Positions 37,553 through 50,230 of a stretch of DNA of 64,000 nt are shown here, one piece after another. Made by a program: the position numbers and the translations under genes. Source of the stretch: Gorsachius magnificus (taxonomy: Eukaryota > Chordata > Aves > Pelecaniformes > Ardeidae); the NCBI GenBank assembly GCA_034008185.1, contig CM067109.1:32830885-32894884 (forward strand), read 5' to 3'. Under the pieces are notes generated by a model, which searched no databases, was not told the DNA's origin, and worked only from the letters and a program-made list of their open reading frames with translations. Every line of letters starts with the position of its first letter. Position 1 is the first letter of the stretch.

Positions 37553-40500
37553 AGTTCCCACCATGATTTGAAAGAACAAGTTTCAAGGTCCTTCACCATC
37601 TCAGACGCTTGAATATTCTCTCATCCTCACAGCAAAGAGTTTTACTCTCTGACTTGTCCAGAACCTGACTGTCTTCTGCATCTGGAAACTCCACCAGCAA
37701 AGTTTTCATCAAAACCAGAATATAAGTTCATGGAAAAGTCATCTGGCTGTTGTTTATACTTCTCACTTCTGCAATACTGAAGATAGTTTCCTGAATAATC
37801 TTACGCATATTTCTGCAGTGTTGATGTTAAAGCTTTGAAAAGCATTCTTTAAAGGTAAAAAAGAGAAAGGTTGTGATATTTGTTTATTTGAAGGAAACAC
37901 AAGAGTAAAAATAATGTTCAGAAATTTACATTAGTGTATGCTAATATATTTATATGTTGCTAATATATTTATATATCATTATGCTTTCCCCATGGAAATT
38001 ATGATCTAATGATATGGGACAATTTTACTTATAGGGCCCTGAATCCAGGATCTAAATCCAGAGGGCAGATCTGGATAAGAAGAAAACAGTTTATAAAGAG
38101 CTTTCAATCTCAGTTCTGCTGAGATGGCAAATGCTGATATGGCATGCATAAAGTAGGTATGTCAAGCATCATTGCCCACAGAACTCACTTTAAAAGATTA
38201 TAAAAGATCAGATATTCGTTAAATAAGTTTTTCATTAATTCCTTGTGGTTTTTGTTTTGGTTTGGTTTTTAATTTTATACAAGTCTATTGTTGAGAGATG
38301 GCAGTAATTGGAGTAAATAGTATTATTTTTTTTATTTTTTCAGGGCCAAGCTAAATGCTGAGAAAAATACAGAATACATTGAATTCAGAATAATAATTCT
38401 CAGTTGTGTCAAAATAGCTTTTATGATTACTAGAGAACATGTGATCTCTGGTAGCAAGGAGACTAAATCCTGCACAAAAAGCCAATAGTGACAAAATACT
38501 TTTTTTCCATCTGACTAAGCAGGTATCTCTAGGGCTGTAGTACTGGAAGGAGACAGGGAAGAAGATGGAAAGCTCTGTATAAACTTGTCTTTCCTGTAAC
38601 TTTGCTGAATCTTCTGTAGAATATTAAAACTCTACTCTAAATGTAGGTTCTATGCCATCAAAATTTAGAGATCTGTCTTTTGAGTAGCTGAATTGCACTT
38701 TCAATGTTAATGAATGAAAAAAGACAAAATTTCCTCATATGCAAATCAATGTAAACCAAAGTTTAGGTATAGGACAAAATGTATGTGAGAAATTTATGAA
38801 ACTAGGTCAGACTTTCACCACCTGCTTACTAATACTTTAAAAAAGATTCATATTTTACAAAATTTCTAACAGTTTTACAATACATTGTCATATTTTCCTT
38901 CAGTAAAAAGGAAAGATACATATTCTGATTTTGCAGAATGTTTTAGTAGAGTTTGCTGACATCTTTTTCAAAATCATTAATTAATGTTTTCCTGATTCTG
39001 AAATGTGATACCTATATTTCTTACATTCTTTAGTAATAGAGACAGCTATGCAATTTAAAAACATAACTCAAGAAATCAGTCTTTAGACAACAGGAAACAA
39101 ATAAAGGAGTCAAAATATAGATTAAGCACAGTGCTTGATAATAACTGGAATTAAAATATTGTTGAAAGAACTTGTTAGTTTCCCTTGAGTAAGCAGATTA
39201 TGTATCAAATATCTTGTTGAAAAAAAACCTAAATATAACTTACACCAGGATGCGAATCCCAATTCTACAAGCCTATATTTTCCAATTTTATTACTTATGT
39301 TCTGCTTTCTAATGGGTTAAAAAAAATAGCAGTGGAGAAACTGAGAAAAGCTGGGATGCAAAGTGAATAAATGGCTGTCTAAACCTTTGAGGAAAGAAGC
39401 ATGGATTACACTTAATCATTTTACAGGTTTGACTGACAAAGTAGGGATCAGGAGGTGATAACTTTCTAGTTTTGCACATAACTTTCTGTCCCAAAACTGG
39501 CCTCTGCACTGAGACCAGTTCCTTCCCTTCTGACTATTCTGTCTCCTTGAAGCTGATGTAACACTTGTGTGAAAAAGACAAGCATCTTGTTGCTGTGCAA
39601 ATCTCTGATTATGACACTGCTGGTTGGTAGCTGATAAATGCTGCATGATGTACTACACTTATTTACAAAGGGACCAAAGAAAATACACTTGTCAGGGGTA
39701 CCAAACCTTAAGAGAATCATACATCTTGCTACTACAGCAACATACTGAAGTTCCCAATCTCAGGAAAAAAATAAAGAAAAAAAGTTTGCAATGTTAGCAG
39801 GCAAATATACATCAGTTTCACAGGTCTATGTGGAACCAATTACTTGAAATTGATTCCTGACAAACTTCGTGTCCTATAGAATTCATAAATTTGTTTCAAT
39901 ATATTATCTACAATTTCAGGCCTTTGCTAATATACATTGACTGCTTGGGGATTTTTTTGCTATTCATCAGCCATTAGAGATTTTTCAATTTACATGTGTC
40001 AAGGATTTGAGAAATTAATTGAAGGTGCAGACGAATCTAAGTTTTGTTTTGATACTTGAAATCATTATGTTAAACCAAATAGAGAAAAAACTGTATAGCT
40101 AATACAATTCTGCATGAAATATCACCTCAGATTTAAACAGCTAAATGGATTTGGAGCAGCACTGATATCTAGATTTTTTTTATTTTACATTAATTTAAAT
40201 TAAATAAAAAGGTTTCAAGCAAAGTTTAGAGGAAAACCAAAAACATGCATAACGTAAACTGGATAGTTTGAATATTGCTTTATAAATTAATTCAATTGTT
40301 TTTGTCTTAGATATTCTTCGTCCTCCTTCTCTGCCTTAGCTCTTCATTACTGACTTTCTTAATGTATTCAACTTTTGTGAGACTAAACCAATGTTTGGGT
40401 ACAATTTACATTGTTCCTCCTTTTCCCGTGGAAAAATATTTCCAAAATTGATGTAAACTCTCTTCTTTGGGGAATATGGTCAACTTTTGTTAGTCTCAGA

Positions 40501-43500
40501 AACGTCACGCAGATTAACATCAGAAAGTTCTGTCCAACTCAGGCCTGAAGAGTACTTTTTTGGGACATCTTTCTGTAAAACAGGATTTACACCTCATACT
40601 TTTTAGTCAGCTGTTGTATTTCAACACATATGTCTTTTAAAGAGTTTCTGAAAGGATAGGTCACTGATATATTTACATTTTGGAAGGATGTGGAAAATGC
40701 ATCTGAATTTTTCAGGCTAATCGTGCTTCTATTAGAATTCACAACACTTCTGTGTAAGATTGTGAATATTACATTTCAGTTTGGCAGTGTACATTATACT
40801 TTGTTAAACTTGAGAAGTGCCTCTTTACATTTTCTAAACGTTCTGATTTACAGGTGGATCCATTTCAGTGGGTGGTAAGAATGAACAGTTCAGTATAATT
40901 TTCAGTATAATTTTCATTAAGAAAATAATCCAGGTTCTCATGGTTCCTTAATGAGCACTGTATAAGGGTAATAACATGATGAATAAAATTAATAATGTGA
41001 AGGCCAGCCAACACAGAGTCCCTGCACCTCATATATTAAACATTCTATTGTTTCTTTTGGAAAATATAAGAATGGAAAATATAAACCCATTGAAGAAAAT
41101 GTCTAATATCCTTATATGAACATAAGGAATAATTTGCATAATGGAAAAATATAGATAAGAATCAAGTTGGTTACCTGATAAGGCAAATGTCCCTAAAAAT
41201 TTTGTCTAAGAAATGTTGCAGGTAGTTATTTGTCCACAGTGAGATATGATGGAATGGATGTGAGCTTGGATCCACCTCATTTAACTGTAGACATGTAACT
41301 GAGGTGTATAAATTAGCAGTGTAATTACCATAGCTCCTTTCTAATGTTACTTGAAAGGATTAGACTCCTTTATAAAGCAAGGAGAATTTCAGATAGCCTG
41401 TACCCTGCAAAGGAAAATGGAGTGACAATATCCTTAATGCAGATATTTCAGCCACGTGCCTGACCACAGACAGGAGAAAATGTGAATATTCAACTGTGGA
41501 AATATTTGTAAATTTTTCTATCTATTATTTTATTTTCCTATGCCAGCAGATTGTTAGCTTCAATAAGAGGTGAAAACATGCAATTTAAAAATTTAAATAC
41601 ATAATTCTACGGAGGTCAGAAAGGTTAGGTCCATGACAAATTCCATTTTGACCACATGCCACTGACGAGTGGAATAGAAGCTTTTACCGTCATAAGCAAA
41701 GAAAAAGAGTTGGTAGGAAATGTTCAAATTATAAAAGAAATGAAAGTAGAGAGGTTGTTTCTAAAATGGAAAGAACATAATGTAAAGCAATATAGTAATG
41801 AAAAAATACAAAAAATTTTGTATATGTATCATATTTATTTTAGCAGCATCATATTTAGTTACATGTGCTAGCTTCTTTTTAGGAAAATTTCCTCCCTAAT
41901 CAAGAAAAATGTCCTTTTCTTATCTCAAAAAACCACATTGTTGTTTTACTAGTTTAATCACCTTCGAAATTATAAGAACTGAAATTACAGGAAATGAAAC
42001 TTTGAGAGCTCACACTAGATCAAATCATCAAATAGTTTGAGATTTGAAAAATCTTGTTCTCCCATCCATGCAGTTCACCCATCTTGATAACCTTATGTAA
42101 GAAGCAGTACTAAAGCAATTTTGATTTGCAGAAGAGGAACTTTTATTTTTAGATTATTGTCCATAAATGAAACGTGGCAGCCATTAATTGGAGACTTACA
42201 GGTTTGGGAATACCAGCATGTTTGTATAAAACTTAAGTAATTACTTACTTTTGCTGCAGGTGAGAGGTAAATATTTTTAAATGCAAGCTGAAAAGTCTGC
42301 TTTTTTTCCTGATTTTAGAAAAGTTAAAAACAACCTGAAGATTTAAAAATCACATGTACTTTTATCTGTTAAACTAAGTTTTACTTAAAACGAGTAAATA
42401 AATTAAAAGAAGCACAAGAAGTGAATATACAGAGATTAGCTAGTCTAATAGGTAATTGGTATTTTCTAGAATTTGTATTATCTGATAAACAAATATATTT
42501 CTAGAACACTCATAGAATAACAGTTAAAAGTATCCAAATATACATATATGCACAACCGCCTGTGTTTGGACTGAATGAGCATAAATATGAGAAACATAAT
42601 AATGCATTAAACGTAAACCCAAAGAGAAAATCTACTGTGGTTTGAACCACAGCTTTTTGCTGCATTTGAGGAATAAATGCACATACTTCATGAGAGGTTA
42701 TTCTGAACTATTATATTATACATACTGATTATGTGGTCATTTTCTCTGTTTTAAACTGATGCTAGCTTGTCCATATCTTGTTCGGTTTAAAATTATCACC
42801 TTATCTTTCTCAGTTGTCTTTGTAAGTTAACAACAGGCAGACTTACATTATAGAACATGATTAATGAATTGAAATCATATGCAAGTGAACTAATAGGTCT
42901 TTTTTTTTTCATATGTGGAGCAAAATATGATTTTTTTTTAAATGAATACCCTTCTGCTTCAAAATAATTACCGTAGGACCCCAGAATGCTAGGCATATCA
43001 GAAATATATTGGAAGGCAGTCACCTGTGATTTTTTCCATTAAATTACCATGATATAACACCTTTGACATGAAAGTTTTTTTAAAGCAGAATTTTTGGTAG
43101 AATCTGAATGATAGAAAGCTACACCAAGATAGGCAGCAACCAGCACAACAGATGGGAGACAAATGGAAGAGCAAGGACTTGGTCATATGCAGCTCAGTTC
43201 CTTTGCCAGTAGCTACGGAATAATGTCTCTCTTTCTGTCAGAATTACAATTTTTTAGTTAGATAATATCTGTTTAATCATCTATTAAGAGGAATAGCACC
43301 AAAGGGGGAAAAAAAAAAAAAAAAAATTAAAAAGGGAAAAAAAAGGGGGGGGTTGTGAAATCCTGTCATGTTCGTGGGGGTGAGGTAACTACTTATGAGG
43401 ATATATTCACAAAATTAAGTCTCTGAACTAAAACCAAGAAGCAAGTATGTTACTCCTAGAGTATTAGCAATCCTGTGATATCATCTACGAAAGCTTCTAA

Positions 43501-44850
43501 AACTTTTTTGATCTGTTCATGCAAGGACTTTTGAATCTTCTGTAAGTTTTATACAGCACTCTTTTTTCTACTCAGGTCTAGATAAAAATATGTGATACTT
43601 TATACATTTCCATGGAACAACCATGAAATCTAATAAAGTCCCTTTTCAATCTATTACAGATCACTGGGTTTGTTTCTCAATCAGTACATGCATATGGGGT
43701 GTCTGAGCTGACAAACACTGCAAAACACATTTTCTTTTATTGGCTGTCATTCCTGCTTTGAAATTTTGCTTCAAGTAGCTACAACAACATGTGGAAAATG
43801 GAAGCAAGGGAAAGAGGTCCGTGAGAGGAATTTGGGTAGCTGAGCAAGGTGCAGACAGACTTGTGTGTGCAGAGCTCTGATGGAGCAGCACACAGGTGCT
43901 TCTGGCTACAGCAGTGCTGTGTCAATAGAGGATAGCCAGCACATGTGCAAGGAGTTAGTGTGCAAGGATTTTCAAGCTTGTAATGCAGGACCAATAATAT
44001 GTATTATTGTGCTCTGCAAAATGTCTTCTATGTGCAACTTTTTACCTTTCCCCATTTCCACATGCTTCAGTGAGTGCTATCACTTACCTGGACCAAAATG
44101 GAAAAATCTGTATTGCTGCCCCACTACAAATAGAAATGATAGCCTCAAAATTACAGAAGTTTTCAGTGCTGTTTATGAGGTATATGTATATACATCCATA
44201 TGTATATATATACACACTATATTAGTCTAGTTATATTAATCATTCAGACTCTTCTGCCAAAATAATTTTCTTCCATTGCTCTTGCCTGGAGGAGATGGGG
44301 GCTGCTCAACAAACAATTCTTCATGCCTAACAAACTGTGTATGCTTAGATTTAAAAAGAAAATAGTAGGCTTCTAGTACTTGTGTAAGTGTCTTACTGCA
44401 TAAAGATAAAAACCCCAGAGTTTATTCTTTTGTTAGATGATGCTAAACCCCATTCTGTGAGGATATATAAGAGCCCAGAAATGCCTCAGACAAAGTATAG
44501 GAAGTTCACTGCATGTTAAATCCTTCTCTCATTGACAATAGGAAATAAGGAGCTCTAAAAAGCAATCGTCACCCACAGTGGAGCACAGTTTTAGAGGAAG
44601 AGCTCTCTGGCAGCTCAGGGATTAATAACAATACAGTTTGCAGACTCGTTGAGCAGAGCCCCATAATCGTCTAGGAAAGAATTAAGAAATCCCAGTTTTT
44701 TTATGTTAAGTAAAACCAAATGTTTTTTGATCTTAAAATTGTTCTTAATTGTCTAGATTACTACAGTGCTTAACTGCAGTGGGAGACAAGCAAGTGCTTT
44801 TGAGGGTCATTCATGGTGGGTGTGGGAAGAGTATTTTTTGTTTGAACTAG
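37553..44850. other. unique AT-rich DNA with A/G tracts
   Basis: No gene supported over 7.3 kb. An A18 run at 43,309-43,326 is followed by mixed A and G runs ending in G8 at 43,345-43,352. A 121-codon frame at 43,865-44,230 has no recognisable domain and a length expected by chance. A TA/CA-rich patch lies at about 44,180-44,220. Confidence 0.55.
43303..43352. repeat. poly-A/poly-G low-complexity tract
   Basis: Purine-only stretches (GGGGG, A18, AAAAAGGG, A8, G8) broken only by two T residues. It has no visible link to a retroelement end. The exact length may be uncertain in the assembly. Confidence 0.85.
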
Positions 44851-45790
44851 TGTGGGGGGTTAATCATCAGGTTAGCCAGGTACCCATCAAGCCACTCACT
44901 CCTCTTCCTCAACAAGATAGGGGGAGAAAATAAGGTGAAAAAGTTGTGGGTCAAGATAAGGACCAGGGGATCGTTCACCAATTACTATCACAGTCAAAAC
45001 AGACTCGCTTTGGAGAAGATTAATTTTATGTATCAGTAGGATAGTGAAAAATAAAAACAAAAGTAAAACACCTTGCTCCTGCCCCTCCCTTCTTCCCAGA
45101 CTCAACTTCACTCCTGACTCTTCTACCTCCTCTCTCACGAGCAGTGCAGGGGGATCGGGAATGAGGGTTGTTGTCAGTCCATAACACTTCATCTTCTCCT
45201 CCGGGTGAGCCGGACAGACTGCTCCAGTGTGGGTCCTCTGCAGGGCCACAGTTCCTGCTACAAAACTGGCTCCAGCATGGGATCCTCTCTCTCCACAGGT
45301 CCAGAGGTCCTGACAGGAGCCTGCTCTGCCATGGGATTTCCATGAGCTGCAACTTCTTTTAAGGCATATCTACTTGCTCTGGCATGGGGTCCTCCCTGGG
45401 CTGTACTGTGGGTATCTGGTCCAACATGGTCCTCCATGGGCTGCAGGGGAACAGCCTGCTTCACCATGGTTTCCTCCATGGAATCTCTGCTCCAGCACCT
45501 GGAGCACCTCTTCCCCTTCCTTTTTTCTCTGACCTTGATGTCTGCAGGGCTGTTTCTCACACATTTTTCTCACTCCTTTCTCACAGCTCTGTGCAGCATT
45601 TTTTACCCTTTTTAAAATGTTATCACAGAGGCACCACCATCATCACTGATGGGTTCAACTTTGGGCAGTGTTGGGACTGTCTTGGAACAGGCTGGAACTG
45701 GCTCTGTCCCACACTGGGGCGGCTCCTGGTGTCTTCTCAAAGAAGCTACCCCCAGAATATCTGCCTGCTACCAAATCCCTGCCAAAATCA
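44851..45790 (-). mobile_element. LTR, GC-rich family B, minus strand
   Basis: A long LTR of a second bird ERV family, about 0.94 kb. The left edge is TGTGGGGGGTTAATC. Landmarks: GTGGGTCAAGATAAGGACCA near 44,945, ACCAATTACTATCACAG, the pyrimidine-rich TGCCCCTCCCTTCTTCCCAG near 45,080, and a series of diverged units built on CTCCAGCATGGG-GTCCT between 45,210 and 45,510. It then runs to GCTACCAAATCCCTGCC at about 45,783. The orientation is inferred from the reversed polyadenylation/R-region side, which lies at the left as in the family A minus copies. No target-site duplication was found and the right edge is approximate. Frames of 100-166 codons through it are accidental. Confidence 0.8.
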
Positions 45791-47624
45791 GCTTTGGTTT
45801 AATCTGTTTGCAAAATTATTTTTGAAAAATAGTAGGATTCTAGGCACTATACTTATACAAGATATGCTCAGTTTTGCTCTGTAGAAGTGCAAGAACTAGT
45901 CTAATATCTATTTTGAGCATAAAGTTTTGGGTTTTTGAAATGAATTCTTGCAAAATATTATGTGCATACTTTTGAAACTGCAGGTTTAAAGTATCCAGTT
46001 TCTTTTTACTGTAGCTGCTTTACAATTAATATTAGTAATACTCAGGATGATCACAATTCATATTGATCTATTAGTAGTGCAGGTAGCAATAATATTTTAT
46101 ATGGAAAACATGAAATGAGTTATATTCTTTTTATATTCCTCAACTGCCATCAAATAGCATCAACTCAAACTCAAGATTCTTAGTTGAAACCTCAACAGCA
46201 GAAAGGTTATTTTCTTATTTTTTCAGTTATATATTGTTTTACAGTTCTCTGTCATGTTTAAAATGTTTAACATAATCAGCTTGAAAATTTAATGATTAGG
46301 AATTACTTTGCATGCTTCAAAGGATAATAGTCCTTAAATGAGTCTGCCTAATCTTTCTTGCCAAACCGTTAAAGATGGAAATCATTGGTTTACATATTCA
46401 AGTGATTATGAAAGAGATCAAAACTCAGGCCTATTCCCTAATGGAAAACACTAAGTTAAATTCCTTTTGGCTGGCATCCCATCTTGATCTCAGTGGAAGG
46501 CGCTGAAAACAAAAGCAATTTTAAAGAACAGGAACAACTTAAAAAGCAACAATCTGCAGGCTTCTACTTTGAGAAGCATCAAGTTCTCATTGTATTCATT
46601 CTTATTTATATTAAAATTGAAATATAATGCAAAAAATACACTACAATAGAAGCTGAATTTTTTTTTTTTAAAGCAGCTAGTAAGTCTTTTTATTAGAGTC
46701 CGTTTTACGTAATGTAGTAGAAGATTAGAAAAAGTAAATCTTTTAGAAATAATAATGTAGGTAAATGTGGACAAGGAAATAAATACAGAATAAAACAAGA
46801 CTCTGTGTTCCACAATACTATTTTTACATTGCAGGGATCAGGATGCTGAAAAGAACCAGAGAAGTCACTGGCTTTATTTGGGCTGATCATGTGTCTGATA
46901 TTAAGAATGAGCTTAATCTGTACTTTACTAAATCAAGCCAGGAGTATTTTTGTTACAGGCTGTACCTTATAGTAAATATATTGTTTGCAATTATCATTTT
47001 ATTGTAGTAATAGAAGTGGTATGAAAAGATACTATAGATATATTTAGTGTCTCCCCTTCTATTTTGCTTTTCTCTTTCAAAATATCTTACCACTCTACTG
47101 AGGAGAAGTTACATTTATGAGAGCTGAGAAATGGTTTGGCTTAACTGTAGATAGCATAAGCTCTAAACTCTTAAACACTTGTTTTAAAGAAGGTGGCTTG
47201 CATTTTAGGTTAGAATTTGTAAGATAAAACAGAGGAGGAGGTGTGGCAAAGCAGCCCGGGGTATGACTGTTGTCTCATCAGACTGAGATCTGCTGTCTCA
47301 AGGTCATCAGTCTGGATTTGTCTCAATCTTCTCTTGAAAGTCTATCCTGCAGATCTGCTCTGTCAAATGACATTCCTCTGCTCCACATCCCTGAGCTTTG
47401 TGGTCTGTGTTCCTCCAGAAGTGCCAAAATTTGTGTCTTGGTGGGAGCTGAGGAGCCATACACTTCTGAAATGTCACAAGCACCTCACTGTCAGTGCTAC
47501 AGAACTTCCCAATATCCTTAAAACTTGACCCTGCAAATGTTTGTGTGATAGAACAAATGAGTCTTTTACACAAACAATGCTCAGAAGGGCTAGTTTCACT
47601 GTCAGTACAGATTAATTACCCACT
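45791..47624. other. unique DNA, no gene seen
   Basis: AT-rich to about 47.2 kb. The stretch 47,240-47,570 is less AT-rich and opens 83-95-codon frames on both strands. I could not assign it to a gene or to the CR1 that follows. Confidence 0.5.
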
Positions 47625-48874
47625 CCATCAGTGGAAAAGGGAAGAGCTACAGATGTCATCTACCTGGACTTTTTGTAACACCTTTCATACAGTACCCTAC
47701 AACATTCTTACCACTAAATTCGAGAAATATGGGTTTGATGGATGAACTGTTAGATGGATAAGGAATTGGCTGGATGGCTGTGTGCAATGAGTTACAGTCA
47801 ATGGCTCAATGTGCAACTGGAAACCAGTAACAAGTGGTGTCTCTCAAGGGTATTTGGTATATGTTGGGATCAATGGTATTTAATTTTTTCATCAACAACA
47901 CAGACAGTGGGATTGAGTGCACCCTCAGCAAGTCTGTAGGTGACACCAAGCTTAGTGGTCTCGTTGATTCACTAGAAGGCATGCCATCCAGAGGCACTTT
48001 GGTAGGTTTGAGGTGTGGGCCTGTGTAAGCCTTACATCCAAGGTCCCGCACCTGTGCTGGGGCAATCCCCAATATCAAGACAACCTGAGGTATGAATGGT
48101 TTGAGAAGGAAGAAGAAGAAGAAGAAACCTGTGGAGAAGGACTTGGGGATGCTAATGGTTGAAAAACTGGACATGAGCTGGCAATGTGCATGCTGGCAAT
48201 GTGTGCTTGCAGCCCAGAAAGCCAGTTATAGTGGGCTGCATAAAAAGAAGTGTGGCTGGCAGATTGAGAGAGATTCTCCCCCTCTACTACACTCTGGTGA
48301 GATCCCATCTGGAGTACTGTGCCCACCTCTGGAATCCCCATTATAAGAAAGACAAGGACCTGTTAGACAAGGTCCAGAGGAGGGCCATGTAAATGATCAG
48401 AGGGCTGGAACACCTCTCCTATGGAAAGAGACTGAGACAGTTGGAGTTGTTCAACCTGGAGAAGAGAAGGCTCCAAGGAGACCTTATTGCAGCCTTTCTA
48501 TATATAAAATAGGCTTATAAGAAAAACAGCAAGAGACTTTTTACCAAGTGTGTAGTGAAAGGACAAAAGGAAATGGTTTTAAACTGAAATATTGTAGGTT
48601 TAGATTGGACATAAGGAAGAAACATTTTACGATGAGGGTGGTGAGACAGTGAAGCAGGTTGCCCATAGAAGTTGTAGATGCCTCATCATTGATTTTCAAG
48701 GTCAAATCGGATGAGGCTTTGAGCAACCTGATATATAAAAAGGTGTTCCTCCTTAGGTCAGGGGCGTTAGACTAGGTGATGTTTGAAGGTTCTTTCCAAC
48801 CCAAACCATTCTATGATTCTACGATTCTACAATTCTATGATTCTATGACTCTACGATTCTACAATTCTATGATT
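47625..48874 (+). mobile_element. CR1 LINE, 1.25-kb decayed copy, plus strand
   Basis: Plus-strand CR1 from the reverse-transcriptase core to the tail. Readable pieces: TVRWIRNWLDG near 47,750, KPVTSGVSQG near 47,825, CTLSKSVGDTKLSGL near 47,920 (active form FADDTKLGG), VEKDLGMLMVEKLDMSWQC near 48,140, and YTLVRSHLEYCAHLWNPHYK near 48,290-48,350. The 3' end is TTCCAACCCAAACCATTCTA followed by an expanded 8-bp tail. Many frameshifts and stops are present, plus a GAA-rich microsatellite at about 48,103-48,126 and a small tandem duplication (CTGGCAATGTG twice, 48,178-48,203). It is older or more decayed than the 29.6-kb copy. The left edge is approximate. Confidence 0.93.
48808..48874 (+). repeat. 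expanded CR1 8-bp tail, 8.4 units
   Basis: Eight units of the ATTCTATG type plus three bases. Variants run in the order TATG, TACG, TACA, TATG, then the same order again. Units 1-4 and 5-8 match at 31 of 32 bases, so the tail grew by a single 32-bp duplication and not by single-unit slippage. Confidence 0.93.
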
Positions 48875-49364
48875 AATTACTTGCTGTACATACAGTCAGA
48901 CTCTTCAGCTGTGGTGGCATGTGCATTTAAAATAGATAGGGAAAGCACAATGAACATACTGATACAGCCTTGGGTTAGATTCATCACCACCCTACCCAAA
49001 CTGTTGGACCTAATTCCAGGAAGGGAAAGAAAATATAAGGGCAGAATTGTGCAAAAATACCTTGCTGTTGTTTCTTAACACTTCACATCTCAAATGGCTA
49101 AAAGTGAGTTTTTTCATCTATGTGATGACCTTGTTAAATTTAACAAGGTTGCACTGATATAAATAAAAGCCAAATCTGAACCAATATTATAAGTTCAGTT
49201 TAAAATAAAATGCTCAAAGAATATGTTTTTTATGGTGTAACTGCCTGCATGTGCTTGCTTCGGAAAGGATTTTTTTCTGATGTACGTTATGTCCCACAGT
49301 GAATTCTAATGAGGCATTCTGCACACATAGGGCCTGATTTTTATTTGTGCATCATCCCTGTTAA

Positions 49365-49502
49365 TAACAGCATCTAATTAAGACATCCATTAAAAGTCCA
49401 TAATGTTAATTTAATGGAAAAATTCCAACAGAACTCCATTAGGCTCTCCCTGTTAGTTTAACATTACACAACTTTAACAAATGCCTTAATTAGATGTTGT
49501 TA
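49365..49502. repeat. 138-bp imperfect palindrome with homeodomain-type cores
   Basis: The outer 22 bp (49,365-49,386) match the reverse complement of 49,481-49,502 at 20 of 22 positions, each arm holding CATCTAATTAA. Pairing continues inward: TAATGTTAA at 49,401-49,409 faces TTAACATTA at 49,459-49,467, one base out of register. The centre is near 49,433. It could be a degraded terminal-inverted-repeat element, a conserved enhancer with mirrored TAATTA sites, or an RNA hairpin if transcribed. The sequence alone does not decide. Confidence 0.75.
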
Positions 49503-50135
49503 CTGAAAAGAATACTATACAAGTAAAACTGGCCATTATTTAAAATGGAGAGTAGGTTTCCTGAGTGCTAGTGCTTCAATTGTCATGAATTATACACGTC
49601 TGGGATATTTGTAAGATTTCTGTGATTGGTTGTCACATAGCTTGGCTGGCAGAGGATTCATTTTTGATGAAGATAAATGGATGAATTCTTAGTAAATATA
49701 TTTAACATACAGAGCGTATATTTACTTGAAGAAATCAGGTTTTAGTTCACTGGGAAAAAATAAGATTTATTCATTAATAATATTGCCTACAGCTGATGTT
49801 ACATTTAGACAGCTTTTAGACTACTGTACAGCTCTGAGCTACCAAAATATATTGGTGTATTAAGGTATTGTTTATGCTGGTATTGAGATTAGGCATTTGC
49901 AATGCCTGAAGATGGTTCGATATGACCAGATATGCTGGTAGGTGTGGAATAGTGAAAATTTTTCTTTCTCTATTTTAATTTGAATTTTCTTTATTTAATT
50001 ACTGGAACAAGCAGAATGTTGTAACTGAGTATACACCAACATATTATGAGAAAGCAGCAATATAGTATGACATAGGAGGAAAATAATTTAAAAAAAAATA
50101 TTGCAAAAGAGTGGTAGAATCATTATAAAAGTTAA

Positions 50136-50230
50136 GAAGGGAAGGGAAGGGAAGGGAAGGGAAGGGAAGGGAAGGGAAGGGAAGGGAAGGGAAGGGAAGG
50201 GAAGGGAAGGGAAGGGAAGGGAAGGGAAGG
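50136..50230. repeat. (GAAGG)19 perfect pentamer array
   Basis: Nineteen perfect GAAGG units (95 bp) in unique DNA, all purine on the plus strand. No CR1 end lies next to it, so it did not obviously arise from a LINE tail. It is probably length-polymorphic. The purine strand can form triplex or G-rich structures. Confidence 0.97.

Noticed and set aside
43865..44230. 121-codon plus-strand frame outside repeats
   Set aside because: No domain or signal. Several frames this long are expected by chance in 64 kb at this composition, and the C-terminal part reads through TA/CA-rich simple sequence.
45384..45884. 166-codon plus-strand open frame
   Set aside because: It lies mostly inside a GC-rich family B LTR and runs antisense to it. 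The GC-rich, unit-repeated sequence has few stops by composition.
47241..47573. Less AT-rich block before the CR1, open on both strands
   Set aside because: No recognisable protein. Could not be joined to the CR1 frame or to an exon structure.
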